DNA of 64,000 nt from Saprospiraceae bacterium (GTDB taxonomy: Bacteria; Bacteroidota; Bacteroidia; Chitinophagales; Saprospiraceae): assembly GCA_020628095.1 (NCBI GenBank), contig JAHDFP010000011.1, positions 1-64,000 of the forward strand, written 5' to 3'. Each line of letters opens with the position of its first letter. Position 1 is the stretch's first letter. Under the pieces are notes generated by a model. The model worked only from the letters and a program-made list of their open reading frames with translations, was not told where the DNA came from and did no database searches. This document shows, piece by piece, positions 55,792-63,669 of the stretch. The position numbers and the translations under genes are program-made.

Positions 55792-56373
55792 TTGATTCTA
55801 ATTCAAGAAATATTGGTTTCTGATGAGCTTATCAAGGAGCAATTTGCATGTGCTCTGGATAAGTGTCAGGGTGCATGCTGCGAGGAAGGTGATTATGGAG
55901 CACCGCTAGAAGAGCAAGAAGTGGACATCATTAAGGGTTTATTGTCTGAGATTCTGCCTTTTTTGGACGAAAAATCTAAGAAAGTCATCTCGGAAGAGGG
56001 ATATCATGTATATAACGAAGAAACCGATAACATAGAAACGACTTTAGTAGATGGTGGGCCGTGCGTCTTTATGGGTAGAGAAAAGAGTGGGATTAGCTAT
56101 TGTGCAATAGAAAAGGCCTATTATGCTGGAAAAATAGATTACAAAAAACCGATCAGTTGTCATCTATACCCGATACGTGTATCAAAAAACGAAACTATAG
56201 GCTTTGAGGCTCTTAATTATGATAGATGGGATATATGCAGTGCCGCCTGTACTAAAGGAAAAAAAGAAGGGATCAGAATATACGAGTTTGCCAAAGAAGC
56301 AATAATCCGTAAGTACGGTGTGGATTTCTACCAAGAACTAGACGCCGCAGCAAAAAATCTCAGCTCCGAATAA
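55792..56373 (+). CDS. DUF3109 family cysteine-cluster protein
   Basis: 193 aa of the DUF3109/YkgJ-like group, with probable zinc or iron-sulfur binding cysteines: CALDKCQGACCEEGD (21-35), C in GGPCVF, C in GISYCAIEKAYY, SCHLYPIRV and the late DICSAACTKG. Start is TTG at 55792; the resulting MILIQEILVSDELI matches the usual start of this family and no ATG is available nearby. Convergent with tatA. Exact role unknown. Confidence 0.85.
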   Translation: MILIQEILVSDELIKEQFACALDKCQGACCEEGDYGAPLEEQEVDIIKGLLSEILPFLDEKSKKVISEEGYHVYNEETDNIETTLVDGGPCVFMGREKSGISYCAIEKAYYAGKIDYKKPISCHLYPIRVSKNETIGFEALNYDRWDICSAACTKGKKEGIRIYEFAKEAIIRKYGVDFYQELDAAAKNLSSE

Positions 56374-56383
56374 TTATATCTTT

Positions 56384-56590
56384 TTACTCTTTTGGCTCTT
56401 TGAGGCTTTCTCTGACTTCTGTTTCTATATTGGCCTTAGCATTATTAAATTCTCTGATGCCACGTCCTAAACCTTTCATAAGTTCTGGTAATTTTTTACC
56501 ACCAAATAATAAGAGAACCACAAAAGCGACAAGCAAAAGTTCTGTACCACCGAGACTTCCGAATAACAGATTGATAGATAAGGTCATCAT
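56384..56590 (-). CDS. tatA: Twin-arginine translocase subunit TatA/TatE
   Basis: 68 aa, one membrane helix (about 13-30) followed by the [20 protein letters not shown] amphipathic helix (29-48), the diagnostic TatA/E pattern, and a short acidic tail. Two consecutive Met codons; either could be used. No tatC in the window. Its own promoter lies just upstream. Confidence 0.93.
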   Translation of the reverse strand: MMTLSINLLFGSLGGTELLLVAFVVLLLFGGKKLPELMKGLGRGIREFNNAKANIETEVRESLKEPKE

Positions 56591-56602
56591 TACGATTTGT
56601 TA

Positions 56603-56629
56603 CAAATGTAAGACATATATAATAACCAA
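56603..56629 (-). promoter_or_regulatory. Promoter of tatA
   Basis: On the minus strand TTG (56627-56629), a short 16-bp spacer and a perfect TACATTTG (56603-56610), 12 bp before the first ATG. The leader would be only a few bases. Confidence 0.55.
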
Positions 56630-56725
56630 ATGGTTTAATATAGTAATACTACAAAACGTATTAGGATCACTTTTAATATAAGAGTCAGCAGTTAAAAATA
56701 TAGTTTAAAATAGAGGTATAATGAG

Positions 56726-58714
56726 CTATTGAGTCATCGCACTTATACGCTGATGTGCCGCCTTATAGTCTTCATTAGAGGGTTCCATTTGAAAGGCTTT
56801 CGTAATTTCTACTTTAGCAACGGGTATATTTTTTAACTCTTCATAGGCTAATGCTTTGATGTAGTGCGCTTTAGCAGTGGCTTTGGTTTTGCTTAGGTAC
56901 GTATCCACATCATTTATACTTTTTTGGTACTGACCATCGGATAAGTATATGCCCGCTCTATTAAGGTAATTATCGAGATTTTTGGGGAAACGCTCTATGG
57001 CTTGATTGAATTTTTCGATCGCTGTCTTGTAGTCTTGTATGGAAAAATAATAAGCGCCTATATTGCTCAGGGCTTCTTGATGATTAGGGTTGATGCTTAG
57101 GCATTTTTCGTAGTCATTTCTGGCTTCTTGTTTCCGATTGAGTTGTAGTAGTGCATTGGCTCTATTATTATACAAGTCGGCATCTTCTTTCTCCAGCGTC
57201 AGAGCTCGGTTATATGCCTCTAATGCTTTATTACCGTCACCTTTTTTTCTCAATATGTTTCCATGTAATAAGTGTAGGAGGTATTCGTCATCATAAGTTT
57301 TAAGGGATTCTGTGACGTCTGATAACGCAGCATCTATTCTGCCGGTATCATAATAATATTCGCCACGGGCCTTCAGAGCGAAATGACTTTTGGGGTATAG
57401 CTGTAGGACATTATTCCATAAGGTCCCTCCATTAGTCCATGTTTTAGTCTGTTGATACGATCTATAGGCGCATATCACCAGCCAAAGTGAAGCAATTCCT
57501 ATTAAGAGAGGCTTCGACTTCTCATATCTATTAGTCAAATGTCCTAATCCAAATAATAACAATATAATGAGTCCGTGATAAGAAAGATAGGTATACCGAT
57601 CACTCACTGCCGATGGCCCAACCTGAACAAATTGTAAGGTCAATAGAAGATTGACAATAAAAAATCCAATACCCAGTAGGACAAGCTTGTTCTTTCGGAA
57701 ATAATAACCACCAAGACCTAAACCGATCAATACAAGCCATGGACATATCGTCATGAATAAGGGCAGGTTGCCCGATCCTGGATAGGGGTGATATGCTCCC
57801 GTTGCCGTGGGCAAGAAGAACTTATATATATAATAACAGATACCGTAAGATCCAAATGTTATTTTCTCAAATAAGGAGAACTTGTCAAGATCGCCTACAG
57901 CGACGTCCCCTTGAATACTCAAAGTGATTAAACCAAAAATGACTGATAGGACAAATAGGGGTGCTTTGGACAAAAGGCCTTTTACATTAAGTCGACCTTC
58001 CTTCCATATATCTATAAGAACCAAGACGACAGGAAAAGTAACCGCAGATGGCTTAGACAAAAGTGACAATACGAAAAAGATATAGACCCAAACCATTCTG
58101 CTTTTGCCATCCGACTTTCCTTTGAGGTAATAATTAAGTCCAAGTAAATAAAACATAACGAAGAGCACATCCTTTCTTTCAGATATCCATGCCACTGACT
58201 CTACGTGCATCGGATGTATCGCAAATATGGTGGCACCTAATAAGGCTAACCAAGTCTTTTTCTTTCCCAACAGAAGATGAAAAAATACAAAGGACAAATA
58301 GACGTTCGCCAGATGAATCAAAAGATTTAACCAATGATATGATGCTGCACCTTCTCCAAAGAAGGAATTATTTACCATCAGGCTGATCATGGTCAGTGGA
58401 TGATAATTGCTAGCCAAGCCATCTGGGTACTCAGGATGTATACCAGCTAAAAAGGCTGTTTTTATATTGTCGAAATTAAGAGCTCTATAGGCACTATTCG
58501 TCACATAATCTGGGTCATCCCAATTGACAAAACCTAGATCTTTAATTGGTAGAAATACAAGAGCTGTAAGGACTAATAGGAGAGGGATTAAAATTTTTGC
58601 ATTGAAATTAGATTTGGACTTATTAATGGCGGTTTTCTGAGAAGAATCCTTGATTGGTCCTTTGTTGAGACTCTTTTTGATTTTTTTCTTTCCCGTTTTG
58701 TTCTTTTTAGCCAT
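56726..58714 (-). CDS. TMTC-like membrane protein with C-terminal TPRs
   Basis: 662 aa. Lysine-rich cytoplasmic start (1-40), about ten to twelve membrane segments (42-430) and six or so TPR units (about 445-655). GT-C marks are FVNWDDPDYVTN (about 69-80, the acidic pair in the first loop), HPMHVESVAWISERKDVLF (about 168-186) and LSKPSAVTFPVVLVLIDIW. This is the classic TMTC-like set, clearer than in the 36828 protein. Likely a lipid-linked-sugar-dependent glycosyltransferase of the inner membrane; the acceptor is unknown. Single gene; 245 bp of non-coding sequence upstream. Confidence 0.82.
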   Translation of the reverse strand: MAKKNKTGKKKIKKSLNKGPIKDSSQKTAINKSKSNFNAKILIPLLLVLTALVFLPIKDLGFVNWDDPDYVTNSAYRALNFDNIKTAFLAGIHPEYPDGLASNYHPLTMISLMVNNSFFGEGAASYHWLNLLIHLANVYLSFVFFHLLLGKKKTWLALLGATIFAIHPMHVESVAWISERKDVLFVMFYLLGLNYYLKGKSDGKSRMVWVYIFFVLSLLSKPSAVTFPVVLVLIDIWKEGRLNVKGLLSKAPLFVLSVIFGLITLSIQGDVAVGDLDKFSLFEKITFGSYGICYYIYKFFLPTATGAYHPYPGSGNLPLFMTICPWLVLIGLGLGGYYFRKNKLVLLGIGFFIVNLLLTLQFVQVGPSAVSDRYTYLSYHGLIILLLFGLGHLTNRYEKSKPLLIGIASLWLVICAYRSYQQTKTWTNGGTLWNNVLQLYPKSHFALKARGEYYYDTGRIDAALSDVTESLKTYDDEYLLHLLHGNILRKKGDGNKALEAYNRALTLEKEDADLYNNRANALLQLNRKQEARNDYEKCLSINPNHQEALSNIGAYYFSIQDYKTAIEKFNQAIERFPKNLDNYLNRAGIYLSDGQYQKSINDVDTYLSKTKATAKAHYIKALAYEELKNIPVAKVEITKAFQMEPSNEDYKAAHQRISAMTQ

Positions 58715-58909
58715 TGGTCCAAGTTCTTGATCCGTATACTATTAGAACTATAATCCAAGATTATTCCAACTTGGAACTGTAGATGGATTCTGGATATAAG
58801 TGCAAGCTATACTACAATATGGAATTTGCCACAACACAGAAATTATATTTGACATATCAACAAATGATAAAATCAGCAAATATTGCCTTGTGTTTCCTGA
58901 ATAATTAAT

Positions 58910-58954
58910 TAGTTGACAAGTCAATATTAGTATAGCGTATGTCATTGACAACTA
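58910..58954 (-). terminator. Possible terminator after comM
   Basis: On the minus strand TAGTTG-TCAAT (58944-58954) can pair with ATTGA...CAACTA (58910-58925), leaving a 5-nt bulge, followed by an AT-rich tail without a true T-run. 5 bp after the comM stop codon. Confidence 0.35.
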
Positions 58955-58959
58955 GGCGA

Positions 58960-60516
58960 CTATCCTGCCCATCCCTCTCTGTCCAAACTCCTGTATTGAA
59001 TGGCCTCGGCGAGGTGTTCTATTTTGATGTCAGGTGAAGCGGATAGGTCAGCTGCGGTACGTGCCACTTTAAGGATTCTGTCATAGGCGCGTGCGGATAA
59101 TTGCAATTTGCTCATTGCGGTCTTTAGTAGTGTTTGTCCAGCTTTATTGATACTACATATCTCTCGGACCATACGACTAGGCATCTGGGCATTAGCGTGG
59201 ATGTTCTTATAGTCTTTAAATCTTTCCGTTTGTATGGTTCTGGCCTCTATAACTCTAGTTCTGATGTCTTCACTGGAGATGTCTGCAGGTTTGAATTCTG
59301 CCAATTCGTCATAAGATACAGGTGTAACCTCTACATGTAAATCGATTCTATCGAGTAATGGACCAGATATTTTGGCCAAATATTTTTTGACGATGCCAGG
59401 TCCGCAGACGCAATCTTTGGTGGGGTGATTATAGAAGCCGCAAGGACAGGGATTCATCGAGGCTATGAGCATGAAACTGGCAGGATAGTCCACTGATATT
59501 CTTGCTCTAGATATAGTCACTTTTCTTTCTTCCATCGGCTGTCTCAGGACTTCTAGTACAGCTCTTTTGAATTCTGGCAATTCATCTAAGAAGAGTACAC
59601 CATTATGTGCCAGAGATATTTCGCCAGGGTTAGGATTAGATCCTCCTCCTACTAAGGCGACATCACTGATAGTATGATGCGGCGCACGGAATGGTCTCGT
59701 CGTGACTAAAGACGCTTCGGCACCAAGCATCCCTGAGACGGAGTGTATTTTAGTCGTTTCTAAGGCTTCGTATAAGTCTAACGGAGGAAGTATAGATGGT
59801 AATCTCCTTGCTAGCATTGTCTTACCCGCACCTGGAGGGCCTATAAGTATTGCGTTATGTCCTCCAGCCGCAGCGATCTCAAGAGATCGCTTAATATTTT
59901 CTTGCCCCTTGACATCCGAAAAATCGACCTGATAGTCGTTGATAGTGTCATTAAAGCTTTCTCTCGTGTTGTAGTCGTATGGTGGAAAAGTATTATTCTC
60001 CGATACGATCGATATGGCGTCGAGAAGGGTCTTAGCGCCATATACTTTGAGGTCATTGACTATTGCAGCTTCTCTCGCGTTCTGGGCAGGTACAATCAGA
60101 CCGTCCAATTTCTCTTCTCTTGCTTTGATAGCTATTGGGAGTGCGCCTTTTATAGGTCTCAATGACCCATCTAATGCTAACTCACCCATTATCATAAATC
60201 GACTAAGCCTTTCTGATTCTATTTGCTTGGTTGCTGCAAGGACACCTAGTGCGATGGGCAGATCATAGGCAGATCCTTCTTTTCTTATATCTGCAGGGGC
60301 TAGATTAATAACCAGTTTGAGACGTGGCATTTTGAATCCTACATTCTTAGTCGCGGCCTCTATTCTTTGGAACCCCTCTGTGACCGCTTTGTCTGGCAAA
60401 CCTACGATAAAGAACATCTGCTTACCAGCTGCTACAGTACCTCCAGCATTCACTTCTACAGTTATTTTTTGGGCTTCTACGCCTTGTACAGCTGCCGCAT
60501 TAGTTTTTACAAGCAT
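58960..60516 (-). CDS. comM: YifB/ComM family Mg-chelatase-like AAA+ ATPase
   Basis: 518 aa. In proteobacteria ComM is a helicase that promotes branch migration during natural transformation. N-terminal Lon-protease-like domain (about 1-175), AAA+ core with Walker A GPPGAGKT (near 220), Walker B LFLDELPEF, sensor SMNPCPCGF, and the C-terminal ISGPLLDRIDLHVEV and RAYDRILKVARTAADL segments. Four conserved Cys in CPCGFYNHPTKDCVCG suggest a metal-binding hook. Full-length and intact. Divergent from folB. Confidence 0.92.
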   Translation of the reverse strand: MLVKTNAAAVQGVEAQKITVEVNAGGTVAAGKQMFFIVGLPDKAVTEGFQRIEAATKNVGFKMPRLKLVINLAPADIRKEGSAYDLPIALGVLAATKQIESERLSRFMIMGELALDGSLRPIKGALPIAIKAREEKLDGLIVPAQNAREAAIVNDLKVYGAKTLLDAISIVSENNTFPPYDYNTRESFNDTINDYQVDFSDVKGQENIKRSLEIAAAGGHNAILIGPPGAGKTMLARRLPSILPPLDLYEALETTKIHSVSGMLGAEASLVTTRPFRAPHHTISDVALVGGGSNPNPGEISLAHNGVLFLDELPEFKRAVLEVLRQPMEERKVTISRARISVDYPASFMLIASMNPCPCGFYNHPTKDCVCGPGIVKKYLAKISGPLLDRIDLHVEVTPVSYDELAEFKPADISSEDIRTRVIEARTIQTERFKDYKNIHANAQMPSRMVREICSINKAGQTLLKTAMSKLQLSARAYDRILKVARTAADLSASPDIKIEHLAEAIQYRSLDREGWAG

Positions 60517-60541
60517 CAGAATTCTTAATAATCTAATTTGA

Positions 60542-60573
60542 CGAAATTATTGTTGAATTCTTCATAACTACAA
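60542..60573 (-). promoter_or_regulatory. Probable promoter of comM
   Basis: On the minus strand TTG (60571-60573), 21-bp spacer and TAATTTCG (60542-60549), one mismatch. Overlaps the folB promoter on the other strand almost completely. Confidence 0.4.
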
Positions 60574-60584
60574 TTATATTTTTG
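60553..60584 (+). promoter_or_regulatory. Promoter of folB
   Basis: TTG (60553-60555), 21-bp spacer and a perfect TATTTTTG (60577-60584). Start near 60592 gives a leader of about 47 nt. Confidence 0.7.
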
Positions 60585-60638
60585 GAAGGTAAAATATCTT
60601 AAGGGCAGTAAGCGAGTTACATTATATAAAATCGAAAT

Positions 60639-60986
60639 ATGAAAACTTTAGTATCCATAGAGGGATTGAAATTTAGAGCATTCCATGGTTTTTACGATGA
60701 GGAACGAAAAAAAGGAAACGATTTCATTTGTGATGTGCAGGTAGAAATCAAAAATTTTAATTCGGCCGATGATAACATATACGATACCGTTAACTATGAG
60801 TCTATCTACGATATAGTCAAAGACGAAATGAGTAAGACTAAGAAACTTATAGAAACTGTGGCATACCACATATTAGAGCGTGTAAGAAAACTGGACAATG
60901 TAACGGGGGCTTCCGTCAGGTTAAGTAAGCTCAATCCTCCGATCAATGGAATAGTAGACAGAGCGGTAGTAGAAATGAAGATCTAA
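60639..60986 (+). CDS. folB: Dihydroneopterin aldolase
   Basis: Folate biosynthesis enzyme of 115 aa converting dihydroneopterin to 6-hydroxymethyl-dihydropterin and glycolaldehyde. FRAFHGFYDEERKKGNDF at 12-29 holds the conserved Glu. TVNYESIYDIVKDEM follows, then LIETVAYHILERV with the substrate-binding Glu, and KLNPPI near the end supplies the catalytic Lys. Length is standard. Single gene. Confidence 0.93.
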   Translation: MKTLVSIEGLKFRAFHGFYDEERKKGNDFICDVQVEIKNFNSADDNIYDTVNYESIYDIVKDEMSKTKKLIETVAYHILERVRKLDNVTGASVRLSKLNPPINGIVDRAVVEMKI

Positions 60987-60990
60987 GTCA

Positions 60991-61653
60991 TTAGAGTATG
61001 TTATCTTCCTTACTACACAGGTACATAATATCGGATATATGTGTATAGATGACAATCGCCACTATTACCGATGGTAATAGTATATAAGGAAACATGGTTA
61101 CAGCTCTATTAGGTTGGTCAAACGCAAATAGCTGAAAAGGGGATTCTATAGACAAACTCGCATTGATCAGGATAAAAGTGACCAAGGCTAAACTAACCGC
61201 ATTCCATAATAGCATTATTCTTTTATTGGCTTTCCCTTTTCTCAATAGAAGGTACATGATCAGTGCGGTTATGCCTGCTAGAATGTCATAGTTACGACCC
61301 TCAAAAGTCATCAATTGTGGAACAAGAGCATCTTTGTAAATAAAGAATAAGATAAGCTCGACTGGGATTCGTACACTATGTAGTAGCGTCGATATTTTGA
61401 TATTTCTATTCTTAATAAACCATTTTCTTCGGTCGCCTGTCAGGCCATAAATGATCAGAGCAAGGGTAGGAGCAATAATAAGAGTAACAGGTGGCGGAAA
61501 CCTTAGATTATCATAATAGAATCCAGTGTAGGCTAAGAAAGATTGTAAGACGGTCCATATCAATATAAGACCTATTAGTTTGGTGGGTTTCCCATTGGCT
61601 AGGTAGAATAGAATGACAGTCGCAACGACTGTTGCCATAAATAAGAACTCCAT
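60991..61653 (-). CDS. Multi-pass membrane protein of unknown function
   Basis: 220 aa from ATG 61653, with seven predicted helices. A GTG at 61692 would add 13 residues, but it lies inside a 15-bp hairpin stem (61678-61712), so I prefer the ATG. No recognised motif; FYYDNLRFPPP and GRNYDILAG are exposed loops. Ends 4 bp from the folB stop (convergent). Confidence 0.7.
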   Translation of the reverse strand: MEFLFMATVVATVILFYLANGKPTKLIGLILIWTVLQSFLAYTGFYYDNLRFPPPVTLIIAPTLALIIYGLTGDRRKWFIKNRNIKISTLLHSVRIPVELILFFIYKDALVPQLMTFEGRNYDILAGITALIMYLLLRKGKANKRIMLLWNAVSLALVTFILINASLSIESPFQLFAFDQPNRAVTMFPYILLPSVIVAIVIYTHISDIMYLCSKEDNIL

Positions 61654-61677
61654 TATGTTATCATTGATTAAGTAGGT

Positions 61678-61712
61678 AAGCACAAATATCACATCTAGTG
61701 ATATTTGTGCTT
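61678..61712. terminator. Perfect 15-bp inverted repeat between two minus-strand genes
   Basis: AAGCACAAATATCAC (61678-61692) and GTGATATTTGTGCTT (61698-61712) with a 5-nt loop. No T-run on either side, so it may be a weak terminator, an RNA-processing site or an end-stabilising hairpin for the 61722 gene. Confidence 0.5.
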
Positions 61713-61721
61713 ATAGATAGA

Positions 61722-62090
61722 TTATCCCATAGGATAAAAGAATTGTTCTGATACGATTTTTCCGTTTTCTACTCTGAATACACACACTTCTTCATTGACA
61801 CTTCTTTCCTGGCCTTTCATTGTAATGTCCATTTTCATGGTTGCTGTGAAATGATCACCTGCCACGATGGGCCCTTCCACTTCCATGCCATGAAAAGTTT
61901 CGACCATACTATTCCAGCTTTCACCTTTTGCTTTGATCGCTTCCATGCCCTCTACTCTTTCAGGAAAACCTTGTACACCTTCCATCTCTATACTTACCGC
62001 ATTGTCAGCGAATAACTCCGCTTGTGCTTTGTCCCACTGTCCAGTAGTGCAGTATTCTTTCCATTTGTTTGCAACTTCTTGTGTTGTCAT
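61722..62090 (-). CDS. NTF2/SnoaL-like small domain protein
   Basis: 122 aa, cone-shaped alpha+beta barrel family. NKWKEYCTTGQWDKAQAELFADNAVSIEMEG (split 8-38), GMEAIKAKGESW, and ENGKIVSEQFFYP at the end are the typical elements. Members include isomerases, but also proteins that only bind small molecules; no function is assigned here. Soluble, single gene. Confidence 0.8.
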   Translation of the reverse strand: MTTQEVANKWKEYCTTGQWDKAQAELFADNAVSIEMEGVQGFPERVEGMEAIKAKGESWNSMVETFHGMEVEGPIVAGDHFTATMKMDITMKGQERSVNEEVCVFRVENGKIVSEQFFYPMG

Positions 62091-62204
62091 TTTGTCAATT
62101 TTTTTAGTTAATGTTTTTAAATACTTTGAAAATTATAATCAAGTCATCAATAATAGAACCAAAGACTTAAAGTCCAAAGTTCATTTCGATAAAACTAATT
62201 TTAG

Positions 62205-62645
62205 TTAAGACCAAGTGTCTAATATTCCTCCCATGATTGCGAAACAGATTACCCAGAACCCAACATTTATAAGGATGTTTTTGGCAGTTGATTTTTGGAA
62301 TAATCCTAGGCATATTATTATAGGAACTACGAATCCTAGACAAAGTATAGCACCATGCAAAGCTCCATGTCCGAATGTATGGAAGCTAGCAAAGACTAGT
62401 TCTCCTGCTTGGTTGACATCTTTATGAGTCAACTCTATAACCATTTTCATAAAAAATGAGACTACCACGGATAAAAGCAAGGCACTGCCATATATAAGAC
62501 CTTCGTTACGTCCTTTCATATCATCCGCAGTATATCCGAGAGATGATAACCATGCTTTACCGAATACAGGACCATAGTATATAGCACCTATGATATTAGG
62601 AACAAGAGCAGCGACGATGATAGAGATGTAGTTAATTTCTGGCAT
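62205..62645 (-). CDS. DUF1761 family membrane protein
   Basis: 146 aa with four predicted helices. Begins NYISIIVAALVPNIIGAIYYGPVFGKAWL in outline (about 4-32), the standard DUF1761 start, and has the usual LHGAILCLGFVVPI third segment. Function unknown. The upstream region holds four 20-bp spaced direct repeats, next to a LytTR regulator gene, so it is a candidate target of that regulator. Confidence 0.85.
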   Translation of the reverse strand: MPEINYISIIVAALVPNIIGAIYYGPVFGKAWLSSLGYTADDMKGRNEGLIYGSALLLSVVVSFFMKMVIELTHKDVNQAGELVFASFHTFGHGALHGAILCLGFVVPIIICLGLFQKSTAKNILINVGFWVICFAIMGGILDTWS

Positions 62646-62722
62646 TTTGATTTCTTTTTGTTTGAATTAATAATGACCGCAACTTAGAATGTAATTTGGA
62701 ATTAATGATCGAAATGATGGAA

Positions 62723-62790
62723 ACGGGATGATTTAGGGCTATATGGGAAAATTATATTCCGAATGGGAAAACTCTGGGACAGATGGGAAG
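62723..62790 (-). repeat. Four direct repeats at exact 20-bp period, possible LytTR operator
   Basis: Plus-strand starts at 62723 (ACGGGATG), 62743 (ATGGGAAA), 62763 (ATGGGAAA) and 62783 (ATGGGAAG). Spacing is 20 bp each time, two helical turns. The array lies between the LytTR gene (stop at 62793) and the DUF1761 start (62645). LytTR proteins are known to bind pairs of short direct repeats about two turns apart. Confidence 0.6.
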
Positions 62791-62792
62791 CC

Positions 62793-63632
62793 TTAACTTA
62801 CAAGGAGGTTGCGATCCAATGAGCGAGATACCGGAATTTCTTTATCGCTCTCGCTCATTCTTAGATAAAGCGATCTTGCATTACCAGATATGAGCTGGAT
62901 ATGATGTTTATTAATAAGATAAGACCTATGACATCTTATAATAGAGGCATCATCCATTAGCTCTTCTACTTTTTTGAGGCTTATTCTAAGCAATTTCTCC
63001 TCTACGCTTTCATCATTTTTCAGATATAAATGACAGTAATTGCTCTGAGCATGGGCATATAAGAAGTTTGACAAACTAAAATTTAATAAACCGTCCTTAG
63101 CTGTATCGGACTGGAGAGTGATTTTTTTTTCGATAGTTTGAACTTGACCAGTCTTCAACTGATCTAATTGGTAAGCTTCGGCCGAGTTTTTCTTAGAGGC
63201 ACTTCTTTCTGAGATGTAGGTGATAATCATGATGGGTAAGGCGCCGACAGCTGTGGTAAAGTAAATAAACATCCAAAAGCTGTATTGCGGCGAAAATGAC
63301 TTTCCGATAATCGAATTAAGGAGATAATTCAATACTGAGATAATCAATATTAAGCCGCTGCATACTGCGATATGATTTTTGATCTGCCAGTTTTCTATAT
63401 CGTATAATCCTGTGAGAAATTTGGGTAATAAGATGAACATGATAAAAAGCCCACAAAAAGCATTAAAACCAAAAGCCAAGAGGAAAAGTGACTTGCCCTC
63501 TTGTATCGTGGAGAGACCAAATGGTTGGAAAATAAGCAAGATCAGAAAACACAAAAATCCTATCCCCACGCATAGTGATAATCTTAGTTTTAAGTCTTCG
63601 ATAAAAGGATAAGGTTTGTCGAGCCAGCTCAT
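62793..63632 (-). CDS. Membrane-bound LytTR-family transcription regulator
   Basis: 279 aa. Four membrane helices (about 17-38, 48-70, 85-105, 118-138) followed by a linker and a C-terminal LytTR DNA-binding domain (about 175-279) with FLYAHAQSNYCHLYL, the KKVEELMD helix and the family-typical RCHRSYLINKHHIQLISG. There is no receiver domain, so it may sense a membrane signal directly or work with the kinase fragment encoded 37 bp upstream. Confidence 0.88.
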   Translation of the reverse strand: MSWLDKPYPFIEDLKLRLSLCVGIGFLCFLILLIFQPFGLSTIQEGKSLFLLAFGFNAFCGLFIMFILLPKFLTGLYDIENWQIKNHIAVCSGLILIISVLNYLLNSIIGKSFSPQYSFWMFIYFTTAVGALPIMIITYISERSASKKNSAEAYQLDQLKTGQVQTIEKKITLQSDTAKDGLLNFSLSNFLYAHAQSNYCHLYLKNDESVEEKLLRISLKKVEELMDDASIIRCHRSYLINKHHIQLISGNARSLYLRMSESDKEIPVSRSLDRNLLVS

Positions 63633-63669
63633 GGAAATCTAAAAATAGATTATTATCTCGACATCGTAA

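Noticed and set aside
58830-58860. Plus-strand TATATTTG box near 58847
   Set aside because: No plus-strand gene follows and the TTG spacing is too short (15 bp); the AT-rich non-coding sequence explains it.
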